Assembly: GCF_036067295.1 (NCBI RefSeq)
Contig: NZ_CP107954.1
Location: forward strand, 930,001-994,000
From: Kribbella sp. NBC_00382
Lineage (GTDB): Bacteria; Actinomycetota; Actinomycetes; Propionibacteriales; Kribbellaceae
Direction: 5' to 3'
Length of the DNA: 64,000 bases
Part shown: positions 18,859-27,392 of the stretch, piece after piece
Layout of the letters: every line of letters begins with the position of its first letter
Position numbering within the stretch: position 1 is the stretch's first letter
Translations under genes and position numbers: made by a program
The notes under the pieces: generated by a model
Database searches by the model: none
The model's input: the letters and a program-made list of their open reading frames with translations, nothing else
What the model was told of the DNA's origin: nothing

Positions 18859-18941
18859 TTCACCAGCGCCGCGATCACCACGATCGCGACCAGCGCCGCT
18901 AGTACGACAGAGGTGACGAGCCGTCGGGTCCGGGGGTCCAC
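18855..18941 (-). CDS. 28-residue single-span membrane mini-protein
   Basis: GTG at 18941 opens a short frame: five charged or polar residues (VDPRTRRL), then about 18 hydrophobic residues (VLAALVAIVVIAALV) and a terminal Lys. This is the layout of a bitopic membrane peptide. Its TGA overlaps the ATG of the 347-residue membrane protein as AAATGA, a standard translational coupling. The ribosome site is weak. Similar tiny DPRTRR-type membrane peptides occur in other actinobacteria as far as I recall. It may assist or tune expression of the larger protein. Confidence 0.6.
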   Translation of the reverse strand: MDPRTRRLVTSVVLAALVAIVVIAALVK

Positions 18942-18974
18942 CGGCTCAGGTTAGTGGACCCCCTCCCGGCCAGG

Positions 18975-19097
18975 TCAGGCCAGTGGGTAGTTGCCGACCA
19001 ATATGCCCACTGGATCGACCTGCTGCTCGATCTCCCGGAGCCTGGCGAGGTCCGGCTCGCTGAGGACGTCCCGCAGTGTCCCCTCGGTCCCCAGCAT
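18975..19097 (-). pseudogene. Remnant: C-terminus of an FAD-linked oxidoreductase
   Basis: Only about 40 residues remain: TLRDVLSEPDLARLREIEQQ followed by VDPVGILVGNYPLA. The ending RLxxIKxxxDPxGxxxxNxPL is the characteristic C-terminus of berberine-bridge/FAD_binding_4 oxidoreductases. Upstream in the frame there is no FAD domain; the sequence passes into an unrelated antisense reading of the neighbouring LuxR remnant. This is a decayed gene end rather than a small gene. Confidence 0.65.
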
Positions 19098-19172
19098 GCA
19101 GCCGCCACCCCTTGGTGGCCTACCTCCCGGCTCGCCCGGAGATGCCCCCGGCAGCGGGACTACCTCCCCGCC

Positions 19173-19349
19173 ATCGGCATCGAGCACGAGCTCCGCCTGT
19201 CGCCCTGCACGGTGCAGGACCACCTCAGAGTCAGCTTCGAGAAGGTAGGCGTCTCCAGCCGCCGCGAACTGGCCTCCCGCATCTTCTTCAGCAAGTACGC
19301 CGGCCGCCTCGGCAGCACCCTGCAAACCGATGGCTGGTTCAACGGGTGA
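19173..19349 (+). pseudogene. Remnant: C-terminal helix-turn-helix of a LuxR regulator
   Basis: The frame ends with ELRLSPCTVQDHLRVSFEKV then GVSSRRELASRIFFSKYAGR and a short tail GWFNG. This is the recognition half of a LuxR/GerE domain, specifically the 'SPxTVQDHLKxxFEKxGVxSRREL' subfamily. The N-terminal part of the domain and any sensor domain are missing, and no start with a ribosome site is present. Its last 11 bp overlap the convergent acyltransferase gene. Together with the flavoprotein remnant it marks a deletion scar. Confidence 0.7.
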
Positions 19350-20907
19350 GGGTGATCAGCGGTTCGGGGCGGTGTACTCCGCGGGGGCGGTAGCCGAGTA
19401 CGTCGGAGAAGCCGAGGTAGTCGGTGAGGAGCCAGATGATGGCTAGCCACATCTCGGTGCCCTGCAGGCCGGGGATTGCGCGGGCGTCGGTACCGTCGGG
19501 GGCGAAGGCGAAACCGGCGTTGTCGACCCAGCGGTCGAGGATGGCGGCCAGCATGCGCTCTGCCCATTGGCGGCCTTCCGCGCGGCCGTAGTCGGTCTGC
19601 TTGCCGGCCAGCCAGAGTGGGTGGATGACGTCGAGCACGTTGCAGGCGTTGAAGCCGTCGCCGGTGAAGACGCGCTGGTCTTGCGAGTGGACCAGGAGGG
19701 TGCGGATCGCCGCTTCGGGGTACGGCAATGGGAGCCCGTACTGTGCGTAGGTACCGCGCGTGAGCCGGTAGAAACCGTTGACGACCTGCAGCCAGCCATC
19801 GTCGGGGTGGGGCTGCCCCCACATGCCGGTCTCGGGGTCGGCGCGAGTGGTGAGCCATCCCATCAAGGTGAAGAGCATGCTGGAATCCCCATGATCCTTG
19901 AGGTTCCGGGCGATCGCCGTACCGACGGAGTCGATCGCCGCGCCGGCACTCCATGCATTCCTTGCCCACGGCAACTCGTCGAACTGGTCTGTGTTGAGGT
20001 CCACCGAGATTGGATGCTCAAAGCCACTACCAAGCAGTTGCAACGCATAGCCGACGCAGAGCACGTGATAGCTCCCGGGGCCATCGAGCACGGAGACTTC
20101 AGCTGACCGCAACCGGCTGACGAGATCCTCAGTCGAATGCCCAGCAGGCGCACGCCGTACCAGCAGATCAGCAATCTCAATCGCATCACACCATGGCCGG
20201 ACAGCAGCCTCACCTCCAGGCTGATCCACAAACCGGCCATCCTCAAAACACCTTGCCAGCAAGGCATCTACCTGCCCACGTGCCTTATTGGCGAAGGTGG
20301 CGGCTCGCTCAGCAAGACCCACGGGGGCGGCGGGTTTTGGGTGGCGGCGGTCGCGGAGTTTGCGGGCTGGGTTGCCTGCGACGACCGACCAGGGGTCGAC
20401 GTTCTTGGTGACGACGGCGCCGGCGCCGATGATGCTGTGGGGGCCGATGGTTACGCCGTCGAGGATTACCGCGTTCGAGCCGATCCAGACGTCGTCGCCG
20501 ACGGTGATGCCCTGGGAGGAGTGGGGCTGTTGGTGGATCGGACGGTCGGGGGTCGTGCCGTGGTTGAAGGCCAGGATGGAGGTGTGGGCGCCGATCCGGA
20601 CACCGTCACCGAGGGTGACCTTGCCGCGGACTGCGGTGAACGGGTTGATGGTGGTGTCCGCGCCGAGCTGGATCTCGCCGGTGACGTAGGCGTGGGCAGC
20701 GATGTAAGAGCGCTCCCCCATCCGGAGCACCTCGCAGAAGACAGCGGCACTCTCCGCAACGTACGCGTCGGCCGCCAGCTCCACCGAGCCGGTCAGCCCA
20801 CGCTGGCGTTCCAGCTGGCGCTCACGCTCAGCAAGGGAGGCGCCGCCGTACTCCCAGGGGAGGAAATCCAGGCGGTGAGCGGCGGACGTCATACTGGACG
20901 AGGTCAT
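19339..20907 (-). CDS. Hexapeptide-repeat acyltransferase fused to a helical C-terminal domain
   Basis: This 522-residue protein has two parts. Residues about 45-185 form a left-handed beta-helix with hexapeptide repeats (YIAAHAYVTGEIQLGADTTI, VTLGDGVRIGAHTSI, ITVGDDVWIGSNAVILDGVT, IGAGAVVTKNVDPWSVVAGN), as in maltose/galactoside and virginiamycin-type acetyltransferases. Residues about 200-522 are alpha-helical with repeated aromatic and acidic motifs (LPYPEAAIRTLLVHSQDQ, TGDGFNACNVLDVIHPLW), resembling an alpha/alpha toroid. It probably acetylates a sugar. It is divergent from a LacI regulator with an operator-like repeat in the 43-bp gap. Confidence 0.78.
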   Translation of the reverse strand: MTSSSMTSAAHRLDFLPWEYGGASLAERERQLERQRGLTGSVELAADAYVAESAAVFCEVLRMGERSYIAAHAYVTGEIQLGADTTINPFTAVRGKVTLGDGVRIGAHTSILAFNHGTTPDRPIHQQPHSSQGITVGDDVWIGSNAVILDGVTIGPHSIIGAGAVVTKNVDPWSVVAGNPARKLRDRRHPKPAAPVGLAERAATFANKARGQVDALLARCFEDGRFVDQPGGEAAVRPWCDAIEIADLLVRRAPAGHSTEDLVSRLRSAEVSVLDGPGSYHVLCVGYALQLLGSGFEHPISVDLNTDQFDELPWARNAWSAGAAIDSVGTAIARNLKDHGDSSMLFTLMGWLTTRADPETGMWGQPHPDDGWLQVVNGFYRLTRGTYAQYGLPLPYPEAAIRTLLVHSQDQRVFTGDGFNACNVLDVIHPLWLAGKQTDYGRAEGRQWAERMLAAILDRWVDNAGFAFAPDGTDARAIPGLQGTEMWLAIIWLLTDYLGFSDVLGYRPRGVHRPEPLITLTR

Positions 20908-20908
20908 G

Positions 20909-20922
20909 GGATAACGCTATCC
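20909..20922. promoter_or_regulatory. Possible LacI operator between divergent genes
   Basis: GGATA and TATCC form a short inverted repeat (14 bp overall) directly upstream of the acyltransferase start and 29 bp before the LacI start. Placement suits dual regulation, but the sequence differs from the AACCGGTT sites before the ABC operon, so the assignment is tentative. Confidence 0.4.
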
Positions 20923-20950
20923 AATAATTTACGCTGCTAACGTTCCGCCC

Positions 20951-22009
20951 ATGCAAGGCGGCAGCAGTGGGGGGCAGCGCAGTCAGCGCGTCACGATCAG
21001 CGACCTCGCGCGCCGGCTCGACATCTCCAAGGCCTCGGTCTCGTACGCGCTGAACGGCCGCTCCGGCGTCAGCGAGGAGACCCGCCAGCGGGTGCTCAGC
21101 CTGGCCGCCGAGCTCGGCTTCCACCCGAACTCCGCCGCCGTCGCGCTGTCCGCGAGCCGGACCAGGACGATCGGCATCGTGATCGCCCGCGACCCGGCAC
21201 TGATCTCGACCGAGGCGTTCTACATGCGCACCCTGGTCGGCATCGAGCAGTACCTGAACGAGGTCGACTCCTCCCTCCTGCTCCGGCTGACCGGCGAGCA
21301 GGGCCAGGATCTCGACGTACTCCGCCGTTGGAGCCGCCAAGGCCGCGTCGACGGCTTCATCCTGTTCGACGAGCACAACGACGACCCGAGGGTCCCGCTG
21401 CTCAAGGAGCTCGGGGTCCCGTGCGTGGTGGTCAGCTCGAACGCGCCCGACGACGGCGTCGGCCGGCTGATCAGCTCGCCGGAGCAGACCGTCCAGCTCC
21501 TGGTCGACCACCTCGAAGAGCTTGGCCACAAGGACATCGCGCACGTCAGCGGCCCGTTCACCTTCGTCCACGAGCAACTCCGGGTGAAGCTCCTCAAAGA
21601 GCACGCCGAGGCGCGCGGCATCCGGGTCACCCACTTCGAAGGCAACTACCAGTACGCCGACGGCGCCGCGCTGACCCGCAAGGTGCTGCAGACCAAGAAC
21701 CGGCCGACCGCGCTCATCCTGGGCAACGACCTGATGGCCGTCGCCGCCCTCCGGGTCGCGGTCGAGCTCGGTACCGCGGTACCGGATGAGCTCTCGATCA
21801 TCGCCTGGGACGACTCGCCGCTGTGCGAGCTCGCACTGCCCGGGATCACGGCCGTCGACCAGCAGACGATGGAACGCGGCCGGATGGCGGCGGATCTGCT
21901 GTTCCGGATCGCGGCCGGCGAGTCCGGCCTGCATTGGGAAACACCTTCCGGGGTACTGCGCGTGCGGGACTCCACCGCACCAGTGACCCCGAAGATCACG
22001 GTGGAGTAA
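20951..22009 (+). CDS. LacI family transcriptional regulator
   Basis: The 352-residue repressor has the LacI helix-turn-helix at about 13-60 (VTISDLARRLDISKASVSYA, LNGRSGVSEETRQRV). A periplasmic-binding-protein-like sensor domain follows, with VDGFILFDEHNDD, DHLEELGHKDIAHVSGP and PTALILGNDLMAVAAL. It is followed after 114 bp by a binding-protein-dependent sugar importer, and two AACCGGTT palindromes occupy that gap. It most likely represses the importer, with the imported sugar or a derivative as inducer. Confidence 0.93.
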   Translation: MQGGSSGGQRSQRVTISDLARRLDISKASVSYALNGRSGVSEETRQRVLSLAAELGFHPNSAAVALSASRTRTIGIVIARDPALISTEAFYMRTLVGIEQYLNEVDSSLLLRLTGEQGQDLDVLRRWSRQGRVDGFILFDEHNDDPRVPLLKELGVPCVVVSSNAPDDGVGRLISSPEQTVQLLVDHLEELGHKDIAHVSGPFTFVHEQLRVKLLKEHAEARGIRVTHFEGNYQYADGAALTRKVLQTKNRPTALILGNDLMAVAALRVAVELGTAVPDELSIIAWDDSPLCELALPGITAVDQQTMERGRMAADLLFRIAAGESGLHWETPSGVLRVRDSTAPVTPKITVE

Positions 22010-22025
22010 CGAAACCGGGTCAACT

Positions 22026-22058
22026 GAACCGGTTAGGGTTCCGCTACTTAACCGGTTA
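22026..22058. promoter_or_regulatory. Tandem LacI-type operators before the ABC operon
   Basis: AACCGGTT occurs at 22027-22034 and, as the 10-bp palindrome TAACCGGTTA, at 22049-22058. The centres are about two helical turns apart, on the same DNA face. A degenerate copy (AACCGGGT) lies just upstream. CG-centred palindromes are typical of LacI/CcpA-family sites. They lie in the expected promoter of the binding-protein gene at 22124. Confidence 0.82.
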
Positions 22059-22123
22059 GGCCACTATGGCCGCACCAGCCTCCGCTCTCCTGCCGGAGGC
22101 TCGATGGGACGAGGGAGTCCGAC

Positions 22124-23446
22124 GTGAGACTGCGTTCGTTTGTAGCCGCAGCAGCGGTGACCGCCCTGGGATTGAGCCTGGCCGCCTGCGGTGGCAGCGA
22201 TTCAGGCGACTCTTCCGGCGGCGGTAGTGGTGGAGACCAGACCCTGACCTACTGGGCCAGCAACCAGGGCACCAGCCTGGACAACGACAAAGAGGTGCTC
22301 ACCCCGGTCCTGCAGAAGTTCACCGCGGACACCGGCATCAAGGTGAACCTCGAGGTGATCGGCTGGAACGACCTGCAGACCAGGATCCAGACCGCGACCA
22401 CCTCCGGCCAGGGCCCCGACGTGCTCAACATCGGCAACACCTGGGCCGCGTCCCTGCAGGCGACCGGCGCGTTCCTGCCGTTCGACAACGACGCGATGAC
22501 CGCGATCGGGGGCAAGGACAAGTTCGTGCCGACGGCTCTGGCGACCGGCGGCAAGGAGGGCGAGGACCCGACCTCGGTCCCGCTCTACGGGCTGGCCTAC
22601 GGCCTGTACTACAACAAGGCGATGTTCGCCGCGGCCGGGCTGCAGCCGCCGAAGACCTGGGAAGAGATGGTCACCGCCGCGCAGAAGCTGACCGACCCGG
22701 CGAAGAAGACCTGGGGCATGGCGCTGGCGGCCGGCAGCTACACCGAGAACGTGCACTTCGCGTTCATCAACGGCGCCCAGAACGGCGCGGACTGGTTCGA
22801 CAAGGACGGCAAGCCGACCTTCACCAGTGACGGCAACGTGCAGGGCGTACTGCGGTACCTCGACCTGATGCAGAAGGACAAGGTCGCCAACCCGTCGAAC
22901 GCGCAGTACGACAACGGCACCAAGTCGGTGAACGACTTCGCCACCAAGAAGGTGGCGATGGTGATCAACCAGAACAACGCCGACTCCTCGATCGTCGCCA
23001 ACGGGATGAAGGCCGGCGAGTACGGCGTCGTGCCGTTCCCCGCGCCGCAGGGCTCGCCGAACCAGACCGCGAGCCACGTGGCCGGGATCAACCTGTCGGT
23101 CTTCAAGAACACCAAGCACAAGGACGCGGCGCTGAAGTTCGTCAAGTACATGACGGACGCGACCACCCAGACGACGCTGGGCAAGCCGTTCTCCTCGCTG
23201 CCGGTGCTCAAGGACGCCAAGCCGGTCTTCACCACCGACGCGGCCGAGGCGGCGACCTTCCAGGACGTCTACAACACCAAGTCGAAGCCGCTGCCGCTGG
23301 TACCGGCCGAGGACCAGTTCGAGAGCACCGTCGGCAAGGCGATGAACGGTCTCTTCGCGAAGATCGCCACCGGCGGCAAGGTCAGCGCCGATGACGTGAA
23401 GGCGGCCCTCCAGACGGCTCAGGACCAAGTGGCGGCCGGCAGCTGA
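22124..23446 (+). CDS. Sugar ABC transporter substrate-binding lipoprotein
   Basis: The 440-residue lipoprotein has a signal peptide with lipobox LSLAACGG (Cys near 22), a Ser/Gly linker and an extracellular solute-binding domain of family 1: VLNIGNTWAASL, YGLAYGLYYNKAMFAAAG, WGMALAAGSY, VAMVINQNN. This is the extracytoplasmic receptor of a carbohydrate importer. The GTG start is at 22124; a hairpin GCCTCCG/CGGAGGC sits in the leader around 22079-22101. The stop is overlapped by the first permease start. The sugar cannot be told from sequence. Confidence 0.93.
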   Translation: MRLRSFVAAAAVTALGLSLAACGGSDSGDSSGGGSGGDQTLTYWASNQGTSLDNDKEVLTPVLQKFTADTGIKVNLEVIGWNDLQTRIQTATTSGQGPDVLNIGNTWAASLQATGAFLPFDNDAMTAIGGKDKFVPTALATGGKEGEDPTSVPLYGLAYGLYYNKAMFAAAGLQPPKTWEEMVTAAQKLTDPAKKTWGMALAAGSYTENVHFAFINGAQNGADWFDKDGKPTFTSDGNVQGVLRYLDLMQKDKVANPSNAQYDNGTKSVNDFATKKVAMVINQNNADSSIVANGMKAGEYGVVPFPAPQGSPNQTASHVAGINLSVFKNTKHKDAALKFVKYMTDATTQTTLGKPFSSLPVLKDAKPVFTTDAAEAATFQDVYNTKSKPLPLVPAEDQFESTVGKAMNGLFAKIATGGKVSADDVKAALQTAQDQVAAGS

Positions 23447-24420
23447 TGGCTGTAGTCACCGACGAAGCCCCCGCCGCGACGGCTACCAAGCCGTCGCGGC
23501 GGGGGCTCGACCGCCGTCCCGGTCTGAGCCGGAAGCTCCCCTACCTGCTGCTCGCTCCGGCAGTCGTGCTGGAGTTGCTGATCCACATCGTGCCGATGCT
23601 GGTCGGCATCTGGATGAGCTTCGTGAAGCTGACCAAGTTCTTCATCGCGAACTGGTCGGCGGCGCCGTGGGCCGGCTTCAACAACTACCGGGTCGCCGTC
23701 GACTTCCACAACGCGGTCGGCGAAGGCCTGCTGAAGTCCTTCGGCGTCACGGTCGCCTTCTCGCTGATCACCTTGGCCATCTCCTGGATTCTCGGGATGG
23801 CGGCGGCGGTCGCGCTGCAACCACCGTTCAAGGGGCGCAGCGCGGTACGGACGTTGTTCCTCGTGCCGTACGCGCTGCCCGCGTACGCCGGGATCCTGAC
23901 CTGGAACTTCATGCTCCAGCGCGACACCGGGGCGGTGAACCACATCCTGGTCGAGAACCTCGGGCTGACCAGTGACCGGCCGTTCTGGCTGATCGGCGGC
24001 AACGCGCTGGCCTCGCTGATCACGGTCGCGGTCTGGAAGCTGTGGCCGTTCGCCTTCCTCACCTTGATGGCCGGGCTGCAGAGCATCCCGCGCGATGTCT
24101 ACGAGGCGGCCGCGGTCGACGGCGCCGGGTCGATCCGGCAGTGGCGCAACATCACGCTGCCCGCCTTGCGACCGGTCAACCTGGTGCTCGTGCTGGTGCT
24201 GTTCCTGTGGACGTTCAGCGACTTCAACACCCCGTACGTGCTGTTCGGCAACGCGCAGCCGCCCGCGGGTGACCTGATCACCTTCCACATCTACAACGCG
24301 TCGTTCCTGACCTGGAACTTCGGCTCCGGCGCGGCGATGTCCGTGCTGCTGCTGATCTTCCTGATGATCGTCACCGGCGCCTATCTGATCGTCACCGGCC
24401 GGAGGTCTCGTCGTGCGTGA
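23446..24420 (+). CDS. Sugar ABC transporter permease (MalF-like)
   Basis: The 324-residue permease has six membrane spans and the cytoplasmic EAA loop DVYEAAAVDGAGSIRQWRNI near residues 219-238, which docks the ATPase. It starts at the last base of the binding-protein stop codon and overlaps the second permease, so the three genes are translated as a unit. No ATPase gene follows; a shared MsiK-type ATPase elsewhere in the genome is the usual arrangement in actinobacteria. Confidence 0.93.
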   Translation: MAVVTDEAPAATATKPSRRGLDRRPGLSRKLPYLLLAPAVVLELLIHIVPMLVGIWMSFVKLTKFFIANWSAAPWAGFNNYRVAVDFHNAVGEGLLKSFGVTVAFSLITLAISWILGMAAAVALQPPFKGRSAVRTLFLVPYALPAYAGILTWNFMLQRDTGAVNHILVENLGLTSDRPFWLIGGNALASLITVAVWKLWPFAFLTLMAGLQSIPRDVYEAAAVDGAGSIRQWRNITLPALRPVNLVLVLVLFLWTFSDFNTPYVLFGNAQPPAGDLITFHIYNASFLTWNFGSGAAMSVLLLIFLMIVTGAYLIVTGRRSRRA

Positions 24421-25252
24421 CACCAAGGGATTCAAGGCTTATCGCGCGGTCGTGCTGACCGTGCTCGGGCTGTTCGTGCTCGTCCCCCTCTACGTGATGG
24501 TGACGTCGTCGCTGAAACCGCTGAGCGACGTCCAGGGCGCCTTCACCTGGTGGCCGTCGCACATCACCCTCGATCCGTTCGTGGACATGTGGAAGACGGT
24601 GCCGCTGGCCCGGTACTTCGTGAACAGCACGATCGTCTCGGTGGTGGCCACGGTCTGCTCGGTCGCGATCGCGATCCTGGCCGCGTTCGCGGTGTCCCGG
24701 TTCCGGTTCCGCGGCCGGAGCGTCTTCACCACCACGGTGCTGTCGACGCAGATGTTCCCCGGCGTGCTGTTCCTGCTGCCGCTGTTCCTGATCTTCGTGA
24801 ACATCAACAACTCGATCGGGGTGCAGCTGGTCGGCACCCGGCTCGGCCTGATCATCACGTACCTGACGTTCAGCCTGCCGTTCTCGATCTGGATGCTCGC
24901 CGGGTACTTCGACAGCATCCCGCGCGAGCTGGACGAGGCGGCGCTGGTCGACGGGTGCGGGCCGATGGGCGCGCTCGCGCGCGTAGTACTGCCAGCTGCC
25001 CGGCCGGGCGTGATCGCGGTGGCGATCTACTCGTTCATGACGGCGTGGGGTGAGGTGCTGTTCGCCTCGGTGATGACGACCGAGTCCAACCGGACGTTGT
25101 CGGTCGGACTTCGGCAGTACTCGACCCAGACCAACGTCTACTGGAACCAGATCATGGCCGCTGCCCTGGTGGTCAGCATCCCCGTGGTCATCGGCTTCCT
25201 GCTCGCCCAGCGCCACTTCGTCGCCGGCGTGACCGCGGGAGCCGTCAAGTAG
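24413..25252 (+). CDS. Sugar ABC transporter permease (MalG-like)
   Basis: The 279-residue permease has six membrane spans, with an EAA loop ELDEAALVDGCGPMGALARV near residues 172-191. It begins with a GTG inside the end of the preceding permease gene (8-bp overlap). Together with that protein it forms the transmembrane channel of a carbohydrate importer. A strong terminator closes the operon. Confidence 0.93.
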   Translation: MRDTKGFKAYRAVVLTVLGLFVLVPLYVMVTSSLKPLSDVQGAFTWWPSHITLDPFVDMWKTVPLARYFVNSTIVSVVATVCSVAIAILAAFAVSRFRFRGRSVFTTTVLSTQMFPGVLFLLPLFLIFVNINNSIGVQLVGTRLGLIITYLTFSLPFSIWMLAGYFDSIPRELDEAALVDGCGPMGALARVVLPAARPGVIAVAIYSFMTAWGEVLFASVMTTESNRTLSVGLRQYSTQTNVYWNQIMAAALVVSIPVVIGFLLAQRHFVAGVTAGAVK

Positions 25253-25262
25253 CAATGACGGT

Positions 25263-25295
25263 GACGCGCGGGGCCCCTAGGTGGCCCCGCGCGTC
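25263..25295. terminator. Strong bidirectional hairpin closing the ABC operon
   Basis: GACGCGCGGGGCC (25263-25275) pairs perfectly with GGCCCCGCGCGTC (25283-25295), loop of 7 nt. It lies 10 bp after the permease stop and 5 bp beyond the end of the convergent gene at 25301, so it can serve both. Confidence 0.88.
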
Positions 25296-25300
25296 GTCGT

Positions 25301-26059
25301 TCAGTAGGGCGACACGCTGTAGATGTCCACCGAGGTGGAGTAGCTGGAGGAGCTTCGGCCGTTCTTGCCTACGGTGGCGCCGCTGATTCCGTGGCAGGAG
25401 AGGCGGTAGTTGTCGAGCTTGGTCTCTTTGACGGCGGCGGGACCGGTGGCCGCGTGGTTGGTGTTCTTGGCGGCGAAGGCGATGATCTGCTGCCGGGCCG
25501 TGGCGTCGGGGATGAACAGCGGCAGTACCCCCGGCAGGCCGGCCTGCAGCGCCGCCCACGCCTCCCTCGGGCCTTGCGGGTAGTTCCCGCTGCCGGAGGC
25601 GCGCCCGCCCACGTCGATGCTCTCGACCTGGTTCTTCGTCTTGTAGACACGGCTGAGGCCGACCTCCAGCCCGCCCTTCTCGCAGCGCATCCCGAGGATG
25701 CGGTCGTCCTTACAGCTGAAGCCCTTGGCCTTGAGCCGCTTGGTGATCACGTCGACGCTCAGACCGGGGATGCACCCACGGCACGCCGCAGGCGCCGTCG
25801 GCTTGGTCGTCGAACTGGGGGCCTCGGTCGGCCGCGTCGAGGGGCCGTCCGTGGTGCGGCTCGCGGACGGCGAGGTCGCTGCTCCGGCGCTGTCGTCGGA
25901 GCCGCCGGTGAAGCGGCTGACGATGAAGATCCCGGAGCAGATCACGATGAGCGCCACGACCACGCTGAACACGATCGTGAATACCTTGCTGCCGCTTCGC
26001 GGAGGCGGGGGCGGCGGCGGGTACTGCTGGTACTGCGGAGAGGGCTGGTAGTTGGCCAC
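25301..26059 (-). CDS. Membrane-anchored extracytoplasmic protein, unknown function
   Basis: The 252-residue protein begins with a Pro/Tyr/Gln-rich cytoplasmic segment (SPQYQQYPPPPPPP), one membrane span (VFTIVFSVVVALIVICSGIF) and a Ser/Thr/Pro linker. An extracytoplasmic domain of about 150 residues follows, with at least four cysteines (ACRGC, FSCKDD, MRCEKG, LSCHG) suitable for disulfides. The layout is common for actinobacterial cell-envelope proteins. No catalytic motif is visible. Confidence 0.7.
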   Translation of the reverse strand: MANYQPSPQYQQYPPPPPPPRSGSKVFTIVFSVVVALIVICSGIFIVSRFTGGSDDSAGAATSPSASRTTDGPSTRPTEAPSSTTKPTAPAACRGCIPGLSVDVITKRLKAKGFSCKDDRILGMRCEKGGLEVGLSRVYKTKNQVESIDVGGRASGSGNYPQGPREAWAALQAGLPGVLPLFIPDATARQQIIAFAAKNTNHAATGPAAVKETKLDNYRLSCHGISGATVGKNGRSSSSYSTSVDIYSVSPY

Positions 26060-26126
26060 GGGGCGACCCTAAGGGTGCGCCCGGCGACCGGCCGGACGAT
26101 TCGACGGTGGTCTAACCGACTGTGTT

Positions 26127-27392
26127 CTAGCTGAAAAGTTTCTCGCCCCAGAAGGAGCCGGGGGTGACTCCTGGCGGGCAGGCGAAGATGCCCGAGCCGA
26201 CATGGCGGATGTACTCGTTCATCGCGTCGGAGCGGGACAGCTGCTGCTGGATCGGTACGAACTGCTTGCGCGGATCACGCTGGTACGCGAGGAAGAACAG
26301 CCCAGCGTCGAGCCGGCCGAGGCCGTCCGAGCCGTCGACGAAGTTGTACCCCCGCCGCAGCAGCTCCGCGCCCTTGTTGAACTGCGGATGCGCGAGCCGC
26401 ACGTGCGAGTCCTTGGCCACCTTGAGCGAACCGTCGGAGGTCTTGGCGTTGAAGTCGATCGGGTCGAACTCGTCCGCCTTGCCCAGCGGAGCACCCGTGC
26501 CCTTGCCGCGGCCGATGATCTGCTCCTGCTCGCCGAGCGACGTCCGGTCCCAGATCTCGATCGTCATCCGGATCCGCCGCGACACCAGGTACGACCCGCC
26601 GACCATCCAGTCCGGGCCGTCCTCAGGCTGGACCCACAGCTGCTCCTCGAGCTTCGCGGTGTCTTCCAGTTTGAGGTTGTTCGTACCGTCCTTGAAGCCG
26701 AACAGGTTGCGCGGTGTCGTCTGCGCGCGGCTGGTCGACGAGGTCCGGCCGAATCCGAGCTGCGAGTAGCGGACGACCGTAGTACCGAAGCCGATCCTGG
26801 CCAGGTTGCGGATCGCGTGCACCGCGACCTGCGGGTCGTCCGAACACGCCTGTACTGCGATGTCGCCACCGCTGCGGTTCGGGTCGAGGTCGTCGGCGAT
26901 GAAGTGCGGCAGATCGATCAGCGCGCCCGGCCGCTGCGTCTTCAGCCCGAACCGGTCGTTGCCCTTGGCATCGACGAAGAAGCTCGGCCCGAACCCGATC
27001 GTCAACGTGAGCCGGGCCGGCGGCAGGCCGACCGCCTCGCCGGTGTCCTCGGGCGGAGCCTCGCCGGGGCCGTTCACGGCGCCGTACTGGCCGATGTCGC
27101 GGCCGGCCGTCATCAACGCGGCCGCCGCCGTCCACTCCTTCAGCAACGAGATGACCGCGTCCCGCTTGGTCGCCGTCACGTCGAAGGTGGCGAAGTGCAG
27201 CCGGTCCTGTGCCGGCGTGACGATCCCGGCCTGGTGGGTTCCGTGGAACTCGACCGGACCACTGTTGTCAGCAGCCTGCGACTCCTCGGTCGACAGGGCC
27301 GAGTGTGCGGCGTACCCGGCGACACCGGTGGCGACGGCCGCTCCCGCCGCGCCCAGCAGGCCGCGACGGGAGAATCCCTTGCGCTCGCTCAT
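26127..27392 (-). CDS. efeB: DyP-type haem peroxidase, iron uptake component EfeB
   Basis: The 421-residue protein has a Tat signal (FSRRGLLGAAGAAVATG) and the DyP fold: FATFDVTAT, LTIGFGPSFF, the hallmark GFKDGTNN near residue 231 (catalytic Asp), and YLVSRRIRMTIEIWDRT with the distal Arg. The C-terminal VRLAHPQFN supplies the candidate proximal His. In the Efe system the secreted peroxidase oxidises ferrous iron or handles haem for EfeO/EfeU. The start ATG overlaps the efeO stop (ATGA), so it is the last gene of the efeUOB operon. Confidence 0.93.
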   Translation of the reverse strand: MSERKGFSRRGLLGAAGAAVATGVAGYAAHSALSTEESQAADNSGPVEFHGTHQAGIVTPAQDRLHFATFDVTATKRDAVISLLKEWTAAAALMTAGRDIGQYGAVNGPGEAPPEDTGEAVGLPPARLTLTIGFGPSFFVDAKGNDRFGLKTQRPGALIDLPHFIADDLDPNRSGGDIAVQACSDDPQVAVHAIRNLARIGFGTTVVRYSQLGFGRTSSTSRAQTTPRNLFGFKDGTNNLKLEDTAKLEEQLWVQPEDGPDWMVGGSYLVSRRIRMTIEIWDRTSLGEQEQIIGRGKGTGAPLGKADEFDPIDFNAKTSDGSLKVAKDSHVRLAHPQFNKGAELLRRGYNFVDGSDGLGRLDAGLFFLAYQRDPRKQFVPIQQQLSRSDAMNEYIRHVGSGIFACPPGVTPGSFWGEKLFS

